A stretch of 64,000 nucleotides of DNA from Aristolochia californica (lineage: Eukaryota; Streptophyta; Magnoliopsida; Piperales; Aristolochiaceae), in the NCBI GenBank assembly GCA_029961685.1, contig JARWKL010000011.1:6636501-6700500 (forward strand). Reading direction: 5' to 3'. Each line of letters opens with the position of its first letter. The stretch's first letter is position 1. The notes under the pieces were generated by a model. It was not told the origin of the DNA. It did not search any database and worked only from the letters and a program-made list of their open reading frames with translations. Below are positions 55,590 to 64,000 of this stretch, piece after piece. Position numbers and translations under genes: made by a program.

Positions 55590-57030
55590 TAAGGATGATG
55601 TATTTCTAACCTTTCGTGAACTATGTCAAAACGTACAAAAAGAACAATGTTGTAGCACTGTCAAATTTAGGAGTGATCATGGAGAAGAATATGAGAATTC
55701 TCATTTTGTGGAATACTTTACTCAATATGACATTGAGCATGTCCAGTACCCATTGTTTTCTTGGCGTTCGTATATTTATATTAAATTTTTCATATTGCAA
55801 TTTATAAATTGATAGAAATAGTTTTTAGTCTAATTTTAAAGGCAAAAAGAATTTTAGAAATCAGAGTTTTCTACGAAGAGAAATTTATATTTCAAAGAGC
55901 AAAGGTTAGACTGCAAGAAATGTTCGAATATCATTAGAAACCTTCAACTTTCAAGCTGTTTTATACCATCAAGAATGAGACTTTATATAGAAAATTATAT
56001 ATCAAAAGAAATATCTATAAGTGTATTTTCTTACCTATACAACCAATTCTCAATTTGAGTTTTCTGGAGGGAGATATCAATCTTGGAAGAGTCAATGGTT
56101 ATTTAGTCCAAAAGAAGAAAGAGTACTCAGTTCGACTAGATTAAAGAATCCGAAATCTATCAGATTCTTTCTCTCAAAAGAAGTTTATTTTATAAGAAAA
56201 AGTGACACTTGGATGAAAGGTATCAAAATCTAGTTTTAGGAGGAGAAAATTTCATGTAAATCTGATCTATATTTAAGGACATTTTAGCATTGGAGTCGGC
56301 ACGGGTCAAACTACATATTGAAGCAAATCAAAAGGTCATCAGAGATTGAAAAAAAAATCTTTTTATGTAAATTTAGGTATGAATTTAAAGCTATTTGAGT
56401 CTAGTTTCTTTAGCAACAAACTGTTTGTGATTCTGAGCTATATTTTTGGTGATATAAATATCAGAAGTACAAAAGGCCAGTTCTATAAAAAAATTCTCCT
56501 TTTCCTATTTTCTCTTCTATTATTTCTTCTATTATTTCTAAACACATTAACGTGAATTGAGTTTCCTTTTCTCCTAGAATCCTAGTTTGTTAGCCAAATT
56601 TCTCTTCTAATTAGAGATTTTTGGTTAGAATTAATCACTCCATGATGTGCTCGTTCAAGGTATGCAATATCTTGCTTCGATGTTGTTTTCAAATTTTACA
56701 TTTTGTTACTTGGTTGTATATCTTTCGTATAGTTAAATCCAAAAAATTGTGGTCACCCTAAAATAAAATTTATACTCGGTCAAATTTATTAAGTTCTATC
56801 ATTATAATTTATCTTAGTTTTTTTTTAAAATCACTTGGGATGTATGAGTGTTGCATAGTCGCCTCCTTTCAGTAAATTTTTTTTTCTTGTAGTATTTCTT
56901 TAGTTTATCATATTGTGTTTCTATCACTTCAAAGCAGTGCCTAGACCCACTACGTAAAAATTATATGAGTGTGCCTAACATCCATCTTGAGTAGAGTCTT
57001 TTGTTCTTCACCCAAGAGTTGATTTATGTT
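55590..57030. other. AT-rich intergenic repeat debris
   Basis: There are only short open frames without domains. The phrase TGAGTGTGCCTAACATCCATC at about 56966 recurs near 61750, which suggests a shared dispersed repeat. I see no gene. Confidence 0.4.
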
Positions 57031-57530
57031 TGAGCTACCCTTAAAAATGAGTAATCTTTTTGTTGTGCCCTCAAGTTAGGAAGTTTTCCCACCTTTAAAA
57101 TTGAGTGGAGTATGTTTAGACTTTGACCATTTTGACTGGTGTATGAAGATTTGTCGTATGGCTAGAAGTGATTTTCTTCTCCCTCATTGGGTTTTTTCCA
57201 AGCATAATTTATATGTCATTTTTATTCCCAATTTGATGGGGAGAAGTAGAAGAAGAAGTATAAGAAATATATATTTTGTTCCACATGTTCTGGTAATTTT
57301 TATGTGACCAAAATATTCAAGAAAGGGGACAAAAGATGAAGTTTTTGCATCTTAGCAGAATATTTGTCAACAAAAGAAAATTGATGACCAAAAATCCTTT
57401 TAATTAAGTTGAAGTTATAAACTCCAGTTTGAGGGGAAGTGTTGAAGAGCAAATATGAAAAAAGTCTTATATGACTTTCATAGTAAGAAGTCCCACAGAG
57501 CCAGAATTAATATGGTGGAGTCTGATAGAA
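57031..57530 (+). repeat. Partial relative of the 3.5-kb small LTR element
   Basis: At 57405-57445 the sequence AAGTTATAAACTCCAGTTTG continues through AGGGGAAGTGTTGAAGAGCAAATATG. It matches 4285-4330 (internal end, polypurine tract and LTR start of the element at 3457-4599). The LTR breaks off after about 90 bp at 57530. Confidence 0.6.
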
Positions 57531-58480
57531 TTACATGATTGGCATAAATCATGATCAATCATATAGATGCAGTTTGGTAGAAGATTATAAAGTATAGTTG
57601 ATAGATAATATAGAAAATTACCTAACAAGGACTATAAAACATGATCGATCACACTTAGAGCTTCATAGCTAGGTTTGCTAAACATGATTGATCAACCTAA
57701 ATGGAGTGATCAATCAACCAGCCATTTGATGAGTTGAGAATTCGACTGATCAATGGCCTGATCGTTGAACAAGCTTAGGAAACTCAAAAATACAGTCGTT
57801 ATACACTTTTTGAAACTTTTTAAAGATGGGCAAAAAATGCTCATTTAAAAGGGAAAATTATAAATAACTTACCAAGCATCCAGTGAAGGACAATGAGAGC
57901 CTTTATTGGCATTTAAGAGCACTCAACTACTATTTTTACTTGAAATTCTTCACATACCTATTTTTTAGAGAAAAGATCTAGAAACTTACAAAAACTTCAT
58001 ATCTTTCTCAAATTCTTTGTGCATTTCTAGATCCATAAACTTTTCCTCTTGTGCATCAAAAGTTGGAGACTTGGAAATTTCAAAGAAAACGTTATCTCTC
58101 CAAATTTCAAGGGTGTAAGTTTTTCTTTATTTTGTATGTTCATTGTTTTCTTCATAAGGCTAATTTAGAGCCTTAATCTAGACAGGAAAGCTTGCTAAAG
58201 TTAGATTCTAGACACTTATTCTCAATGAGAGATTTGTTATCGTGTATTTGAGCATACATGTGGAGCCAAAATATCTGTCGTATAATTTTTTTTTTTTTTT
58301 GCTAATAGAGTCATTAATTTGCAGTGACTACCACAAGGGAAAGATCAATAAATTTTTATTTGTGTCCTTTATGGTGTGTGTTTGATATTTACTTTACTTG
58401 CATTTAATTTTTCATGCAAGCACAAAAGATTTTAATTATAAAATTCTGAATTTACCCCCTCACCTAGGCCGATGTAAAAA
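57531..58480 (+). repeat. Diverged copy of the long GATCGATCA-bearing LTR
   Basis: Several TGATCGATCA-like sites (57640-57765) are followed by sequence matching the reverse complement of 37430-38030, for example CAAGGGTGTAAGTTTT and TGTATTTGAGCATACA. It ends near a T run and TAATAGAGTC at about 58310. It is a remnant of the same LTR family as 37341-38886, with neither end intact. Confidence 0.55.
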
Positions 58481-59451
58481 TTCATGAGCAAACTTCCACC
58501 AATAAAAAATCAAGCATTTTAAACTGATATTAAAATCAATGCACACTGATACCTAGCTTTGAGTGAAAAACTCTTATCAAATACACTTTCTTCTTGAGGT
58601 CCTTAATGGCACTAGGACTATTATGGGAACACTTGGGGAGCTTTTGAGTTCATATAGGCACAAATATATCAAATTTTGGGATGAGTACGATATATAGCAT
58701 GATCCTAATTTTTGTCACTGTGTGATTCTAGTTAAACAAATACATAAGAAATAACGTAAGATCTTTGATCAAACTGAAGGTTAGAATATGAAAATCAAAC
58801 TGTTTGCATGTATTTTAGTCAAATTTCGAAGAAACAGCATCAGTTTGAGAATAAGCTGCAGTCCGAATAAGTTGAACAGAAGAAACACATCTACAACTTG
58901 CGCAAAGGTGACTTTCCAATGGAGCAGCTTAGCAGATCTAAATACGGTTGAATCTGTGTTAATCCAAAATATGCAAAATATGCAGAAAATGCAAAAATTG
59001 CATAGAAAGAAAGGGCTGGAAAGTTGGCTGGAAATTTGTACTGGTCGTAAAAGTTGATGGAATACCCAGCACAAAATGACGTAAACATTGAGGCAATGGA
59101 GATGAAGAGTGTGCCTAACCCCCATATCAGAGAGATGGGAAGAGCACGATAGAAATTATTTGCAGTGTAACCTGAGGAAAGAATGGTCAGGAAGGTTACA
59201 AGGGAAGTGACGGAGAAAACCAGTGCCGCCATGGAGAAGAGGGCAAAACTATAAAATGCAAACACGCCACTACGAGACTCTACTCCACCAGGCACAGTGG
59301 TAGAGCTGGCATAGCTCACACTCGCTATGACTGAAGCCACGACTGCGCAGTATTGTGCAATACCGGTAAGCCAACTTCCTCCTTCTTTAACGAGATCTTT
59401 GTGTGTTTCTGTGAATATATACATAGGGGTATGGCCAGCATGGTTGATGAC

Positions 59452-59533
59452 TGTTAAACACCTAGCCAATACTACCCAAAAGACCGGCCTGTTAGGAGCG
59501 GAAGACATAGGTACTTAACCCAGGACCATAACA
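59452..59533 (-). repeat. TRIM LTR, 3' copy
   Basis: 82 bp. It forms the left border of the element and follows ATGAC (59447-59451). Confidence 0.9.
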
Positions 59534-59682
59534 TCACACCCCGCCCGCCCGAGCCGACGACCACGGCGGCATTAACACAGCAACGCGACCGGGTCAGGGG
59601 TCACGCCAGGGGCTTGCGGTCCACCTGCGCACGCGGCCGCTGGGACTCGAAGTCAGGACGTAGCGCCTGCTCTGATACCAAA

Positions 59683-59764
59683 TGTTAAGCACCTAGCCAA
59701 TACTACCCAAAAGACCGGCCTGTTAGGAGCGGAAGACATAGGTACTTAACCCAGGACTATAACA
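59683..59764 (-). repeat. TRIM LTR, middle copy
   Basis: 82 bp. A primer-binding site lies two bases away (59669-59680). Confidence 0.9.
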
Positions 59765-60119
59765 TCACACCCCTCCTTCACGGGCCGACGTCCACGACGG
59801 CCCACTTGCGATGGCCCACTCTAGCGACGGCCCACTCCGCCAAGGTCGCCCCCTCCGCACGTGCGGTGGCCTACTCTGTCAAGGTCGCCCCCTCCGCATA
59901 GGTCGCCCCCTTCGCAGTCGCCCCCTCCGGGATTCGAACACGTGATGAGGGAGCTAGCTCCGTCCTAACATCACACCCCGCCCGCCCGAGCCGACGACCA
60001 CGCCGGCATTAACACAGCAACGCGACCGGGTCAGGGGTCACGCTAGGGGCTTGCGGTCCACCTGCGCACGCGGCCGCTGGGACTCGAAGTCAGGACGTAG
60101 CGCCTGCTCTGATACCAAA

Positions 60120-60201
60120 TGTTAAGCACCTAGCCAATACTACCCAAAAGACCGGCCTGTTAGGAGCGGAAGACATAGGTACTTAACCCAGGACCATAAC
60201 A
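60120..60201 (-). repeat. TRIM LTR, 5' copy
   Basis: 82 bp. It is followed on its outer side by ATGAC (60202-60206) and on its inner side by the primer-binding site at 60106-60117. Confidence 0.92.
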
Positions 60202-60259
60202 ATGACAACGAAGAAATGGCGTGGCATCGAGTTCATAACAAACTGCAGTAGAAATAAGT

Positions 60260-61290
60260 AGAAATCATGCCTCGTAGGTTTAAGAAAATTTTTGAAACTT
60301 TAAGAGAGAGAGAGACGTTCTATTCATACCTTGAACCACACAATCTCCCCTCGCATTTGCAGGGCCGCTGTCCGCTGTTATCATCTGGTCATCTTGCGAT
60401 TTCATTATTGCCGGTAATCTCTCTATTGCTGTTGGGTTGTCATCCGGTCCGTTATACACTGATGGAAGAAACTCAACTGAGATTGAGTTGTTATCATCCA
60501 ACTGGTTCGAAAGTCGAAAATCATCCAACTGGTTCGAAAGTCGAAAATCATCCAACTGGAAGCAAACTTCAAAGTTGGAAAGTAGTTTAGAAAATGTCCT
60601 CCGAGAAAACAGTGAACCAGACAACAAGTCAACTTGAACCAAGTTCCAAACAGAGCACGTCTTGCTGATTATACGCATTGATTCGGAACAGAGTTATGAG
60701 TTACTGCGTATAGACGATTATCTCTGTTGCTGTATCTTGGTGTTTTCAGAACTGTTCGGAAGTTAGCATCGCCGAAGAAGACGAATCTGCTCGCGAGACT
60801 CCGAGAAAATCCTGTTGCTGCTGTCCATCCCAGAACATCATTGCTTCTATTTTTTTTGGAAGTCACAGAGCTATTGCTCATCTCGTAATCTATCGTCAAT
60901 CCAGAAAATTAATCTTGCTTGCGCTTCGGGAGGATGACTTCTCTGTTGGTCTTGCTGTCATCATGTCATTGCTGCTTGATTTCCAGAATTTTGATCTTGA
61001 TCTTGCTGCTATTTTTTTGAAAAATCAGTTTATTATTGTCCCGTGCTTGTCGGTTGCCTTTCAATTTTTGCTCTGTTCGGCGTCGAGGAAGAAGAAGGCA
61101 CTGTTCATGTTTCCAAAGTTAGGAAACCAGAATTAATCAACATCGGGCGAGACTATCCTATCGCAACCTTGATCAGGTGAGTTAAACGAACCCACAGAAC
61201 CGAGGATGCTTATGTTCTGTCGGGTCAACCCAGGCCAACTCAGACTGAGTGGGTCAACTCAGGTCCGGGTCAACCTAAATCGGACCACTT
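60260..61290. other. Unassigned DNA, probably the 5' part of an LTR element
   Basis: Open frames on both strands over 60280-60680 and 60669-60899 have no recognisable domain. Composition is even, with many CTTGCTG and TTGCTGCT phrases (60940-61015). Its position ahead of the element debris at 61290-61990 suggests a leader or gag region. I would not annotate a gene here. Confidence 0.3.
60494..60559 (+). repeat. 27-bp tandem repeat, 2.4 copies
   Basis: The unit TCATCCAACTGG followed by TTCGAAAGTCGAAAA starts at 60494, 60521 and 60548 (the last partial). Being a multiple of three it keeps frames open on both strands. Confidence 0.92.
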
Positions 61291-62390
61291 ATTTTTTTTA
61301 CTTTGGTATACGTGTCCAAGTTTTATACATATTTCTTCCATGACTCGGATATATTGGTTTACTATTTGGTTCGGCGTGACTTGGTATTTTTTCTATGGCT
61401 GGATTATTATTTTGAAGTATTGACAGATTATTCCCTGGTCAACATATTATTTGGTACATATATTTGCATGAGATTCTTTCATGGGTCAATTTTACAAGGA
61501 TTATTTTAGTTCATGTTAGATGGGCCAAAACCCATTACAACTGCTGCTATTATGTCTCTTTGGAGGAGACATTATTATTGAAGAAGAGGTGGCCTCAGTA
61601 TCAATGGACCCATTACCCCCATAAATTGAAATTTATTACTCCTAGAGAGTCGTTATCCTGTGGAGGGATACAGTGATGGAGGATTTTTTTATTACACTTA
61701 AAAACAATATATAGACCCACAACCTATATTAATAGGAGTGGCACTACCTACAGAAGATAGGAGTGTGCCAAACATCCATCATGAGTTATTTGACTGGATT
61801 AAAGAGCAATGTCATACGGCTTGAAGTGATTTTACTCTCACTTTTCCTATTCTAGCTAGGCCTCATGAACAAGAGAACCAATGTGAGGGGGAGTGTTGGA
61901 AGATGTGCCATATTATACAAAAATATTTTATACATCATTTGCAGCAAACTGAGAGTTCATGCTATTCTCTCACCTCCAGCTTGAGAGGGAGTGTTGGAAG
62001 ATAGGGTCCAAACCCTCACGACCAAGGAAGGCCCACATATCCAAGTGTGTTGGAAGATGGGTCCAAACCCATAAGACCATGGAAGACCCACACATCCAAG
62101 AGATGTGGAAGATGGGCTCAAGGCCCACAGATTAAGGAGAAGGCCCACAGGCTCATACAATGATGGCAGGATGGTAAATAAAGGGTCATTTCATAGAGAT
62201 GTCATTGATGTAATTTGGTTAAAGTTCTAGGGTTAAAACTTTAGACCCTAAACCCTAATTTCAGGGGTATTATTGTAATACAATAGTTTCATTAATCTAT
62301 AAATAGAAATTTAGGGGGAGGGTTAGGACATCAAGTCCATAACCTCTTCTTCCTCTGGTTATCTCCCAATGAGTCCCTTTCTCTTTTTTC
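61291..62390 (+). mobile_element. LTR-element 3' end with two purine-tract/LTR starts
   Basis: 61395-61590 resembles 44385-44620 of the short-LTR element. A purine tract plus TGTTGGAAGATG occurs at 61886-61904 (TGAGGGGGAG) and again at 61980-61998 (TTGAGAGGGAG then TGTTGGAAGATAG). After the second, an LTR-like stretch runs to about 62390 with a TATAAATAGAAA box near 62298. No protein domain is preserved. It is presumably a non-autonomous LTR element. Confidence 0.5.
61992..62140 (+). repeat. ~57-bp tandem repeats in the LTR
   Basis: GTGTTGGAAGAT(A/G)GGGTCCAAACCC-like units begin at about 61992 and 62049, with a more diverged one near 62106. They include GGAAG(G/A)CCCACA(T/C)ATCCAAG. Confidence 0.75.
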
Positions 62391-62399
62391 CCATGAGCT

Positions 62400-62595
62400 C
62401 AATCTATGGAGTCCTGAAAATCAACAGTAGCTTCCCTTTGGTCTGAAGTTTTTTCATTCCCTTTTCACTCATGTGACCGAGCTTATAATGCAACAAATCA
62501 AAATCAGTAATAGCATCAACAATTGTAACCGTGTCTCTACAACTGGAAGTGATGTATAAAGTTATAGTTTTAACTCGAGCGACGACCATGGCTCC
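62400..62595 (-). pseudogene. Copia pre-integrase fragment
   Basis: The minus-strand frame reads DFDLLHYKLGHMSEKGMKKL, the zinc-binding HHCC start before copia integrase (pattern LWHxRLGHMSxxGL). It continues the gag/protease region to its right once the stretch 62636-63060 is left out. Confidence 0.8.
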
Positions 62596-62635
62596 CTAAG
62601 TGACTTTCTAGGCAACTCCATTAAAAGTCATATTT

Positions 62636-63060
62636 GTTAGGAATTAGACGTTCTAATTCCAAACTAACGAGAGCAATAATAATAAATGCGGAAGAAGGAA
62701 AATCACCATGAAACAATAACAACAAGATTTATATAGGTTCTTCTCAAGGTGAAACTACATCCTGTCTTCTATCGCTACAATAATCCACTATGAAGATGTA
62801 ATAGTTTACAAAGATAAATCACACTCACTTACATGTATTTTCTCTAACCTCTTAGGCTACAACTCAATTTCCTCCGTGATGATGATCAATTCCTCCCAAT
62901 TATAAAGAGAAACTAGGGCAATTGCTTTACAAGAGTGAATTTTCCAAATTACCCTAAATGAAACAACAGTCGATCCGTGACCAACTCAATGTAAGGCATT
63001 AATTAGGCTCCACAACTTAACAAAATTATGACCTCATCATCAAGCTAGCCTACTGAAATC
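62636..63060. other. Non-coding insert between copia protease and pre-integrase
   Basis: It starts TGTTAGGAATTAGACG and has TTAACA near 63020, so it could be a solo LTR, but no target duplication is clear. No open frame of note. Confidence 0.35.
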
Positions 63061-63063
63061 AGA

Positions 63064-64000
63064 TTATACATCAGTTTTGGTACAATGTCTCACCTTGTGA
63101 ATTTTCCACATTGACCCATTTGACATCCTCAAATTGATATTACCAATACTGACAATATCCAAAGGTTCTCCATCAGCAAGATGCACCTTCTCGTGATATC
63201 CAACAACATAATTCTCTATGATCTCATGGTACCCAGTGCTGTGAAAAGAAACCCCTGAATCTAACATAATTCTCTATGATCTCATGGTATGCAGTGGTGT
63301 GAAAAGAAACCCCTGAATCTAACATCCAAGAATCAATAGGGCTATCAACCGAATAGAGTAAAACATCTTGTACTTCTTCAGTCAGCACATTTGCAGCATC
63401 ACCTTTCTTTTCATCCTTCTTCGGTGCTTTGCAGTTCTTCTTTATGTGATCAGACTTGCCACAATTCCAACACTCCGCATTCCTTCCGAATTTGGACTTA
63501 CTTCTTTCATTCCTTGACTTCCCTCTACCATTGCCCTTGTTGAAATTCCTCTCGAAGTTCCTCCCCCTAGTATCAACACTTAGGGAATTAGATATCGACG
63601 ATTCTCCGAAGTCCTTTCTATGAACTTCCTCCGCAAGAATGGTATCCCGAACATCATTAAAAATAAACTTTTCATTACCTACAGAGTTGCTGACCGCAAC
63701 CTTCATAGACTCCCAATAATTTGGCAGACACCAAAAGAATTAAAGCACGGACATCATAATCAAATTTAATTTGAACCAACTTCAATTGATTGAAAATTGT
63801 GCTAAACTCATTCAAATGTGATGCCATGGACATATTTTCTGTCATCCTTAAATTGAAGAGTTTTTTCATGAGATGTACCTTCTTATTTGCGGAAGACTTC
63901 TCATACATGTCAAACATAATCTTCATCATCCCCGTTGTGGTTTTCTCTGATGCCACATTGTGACCAACATTCTTCAACAGTGTTAACCGAATTACTCCCA
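63064..64000 (-). pseudogene. Copia gag (with CCHC knuckle) and protease
   Basis: From the right edge on the minus strand: capsid-like frame 63675-63977 (TGMMKIMFDMYEKSS, MSMASHLNEFSTIFNQL), then basic sequence, the zinc knuckle CWNCGKSDHIKKNC (about 63435-63475) and the protease active site WMLDSGVSFHTT (DSG, about 63285-63325). The strand follows the pre-integrase at 62400-62595. A 58-bp duplication inside the protease shifts the frame, and one further frameshift divides gag. The element goes on beyond the window. Confidence 0.88.
63209..63324 (-). repeat. 58-bp tandem duplication in copia protease
   Basis: 63209-63266 and 63267-63324 differ at only a few positions. The unit holds the DSG active-site codons, and 58 is not a multiple of three. 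Confidence 0.93.

Larger units (their letters stand above)
59452..60201 (-). mobile_element. TRIM element with three 82-bp LTRs, in a coding exon
   Basis: LTR copies at 59452-59533, 59683-59764 and 60120-60201 are each 82 bp. On the minus strand they start TGTTATGGTCC (middle copy TGTTATAGTCC) and end TAACA. Downstream of two LTRs on the minus strand are primer-binding sites TGGTATCAGAGC (60106-60117 and 59669-59680). The internal parts are GC-rich and non-coding, with repeats of GGTCGCCCCCTCCGCA (59845-59930). The direct repeat ATGAC flanks the insertion (59447-59451 and 60202-60206). The LTRs are nearly identical, so the insertion is fairly recent. The tandem LTR-internal-LTR-internal-LTR form is known for TRIMs. 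Confidence 0.93.
58891..60242 (-). pseudogene. Ankyrin/PGG-domain protein C-terminus, interrupted by a TRIM
   Basis: The minus strand has an exon starting after an AG acceptor at 60242 and running into 60202; the remainder lies at 59451-58891. At the junction the frame continues if the 750-bp TRIM and one target duplication are left out. The part at 59451 down carries ETHKDLVKEGGSWL, the signature start of the PGG domain, then VPGG, four hydrophobic segments (about residues 60-190 of the open frame) and a stop at 58891. PGG domains end ITN1-like ankyrin-repeat membrane proteins of plants. Ankyrin repeats are not found upstream in the window. As it stands the locus can only start translation inside the TRIM LTR (MSSAPNRP...). 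Confidence 0.8.

Noticed and set aside
58788..59057. 89-codon plus-strand frame opposite the PGG gene
   Set aside because: Shadow of the minus-strand PGG exon.
60280..60678. 132-codon minus-strand frame with internal repeats, considered as missing ankyrin exon
   Set aside because: Repeats are a 27-bp DNA duplication, and the sequence lacks the ankyrin pattern (G-x-TPLHxAA).
62636..63020. Solo LTR with TGTTAGG...TTAACA ends
   Set aside because: No matching flanking duplication and no primer or purine tract nearby, so it is left as an unassigned insert.

Overview
This window is nuclear DNA of a flowering plant, most probably a eudicot. The evidence is: spliced genes with GT-AG introns and plant-type organelle-targeting N-termini, an AT-rich background, Ty1/copia, Ty3/gypsy chromovirus, L1-type LINE, TRIM and Harbinger remnants, and an integrated caulimovirid (plant pararetrovirus) copy. 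The species cannot be told from the sequence alone. No bacterial operon, CRISPR array or intact rRNA gene is present.

Three host genes look intact. (1) Glyoxalase I (lactoylglutathione lyase), minus strand, 8 coding exons between 15319 and 20186, 234 codons with a second in-frame Met that would give a 185-residue form. (2) A class I peptide chain release factor of the RF2/PrfB type with an organelle-targeting N-terminus, minus strand, 7 coding exons between 40505 and 43763, 471 codons. (3) A conserved, probably plastid-targeted protein (probably DUF3531 family), plus strand, 5 coding exons between 45683 and 49150, 241 codons. Genes 2 and 3 are head-to-head about 1.9 kb apart, with a short-LTR element between them. 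A fourth locus, the C-terminal PGG membrane domain of an ankyrin-repeat protein (58891-60242, minus), is broken by a TRIM retroelement inserted in its exon.

Layout: 1-3 kb has little that is recognisable. 3-15 kb is a retroelement nest: gypsy gag remnant, small LTR element, copia remnant, and a chromovirus gypsy interrupted by LINEs. 15.3-20.2 kb is the glyoxalase gene, whose second intron carries a probable gene-capturing DNA transposon with F-box and PPR fragments. 22.6-28.8 kb is a second copy of the gypsy/LINE block, containing a copia insertion with a 5-bp target duplication and bracketed by two directly repeated Harbinger transposase remnants. 29.2-35.0 kb is a tandem array of roughly 490-bp monomers, each carrying a decayed tRNA-Ser(GCU)-like sequence. 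It is interrupted by a captured ORF and by a tandem-LTR TRIM next to a 5S rRNA fragment. 35.0-35.7 kb is a minisatellite. 36.7-38.9 kb holds two long LTRs in inverted orientation, dense in TGATCGATCA palindromes. 40.5-49.2 kb is the gene-bearing part. 49.9-54.9 kb is a partial endogenous caulimovirid in the order RT/RNase H, transactivator-like ORF, promoter/leader, tRNA-Met primer site, ORF, movement protein. 55-64 kb is LTR-element debris around the PGG pseudogene and a copia gag/protease region.

The host genes do not form a pathway. The biology of the window lies mostly in its layers of mobile and tandem DNA. The tRNA-Ser array, the exonic TRIM insertion, the viral integrant and the gene-capture element deserve the closest look. 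Exon borders were placed by reading splice signals and frame continuity by eye, without transcript data.
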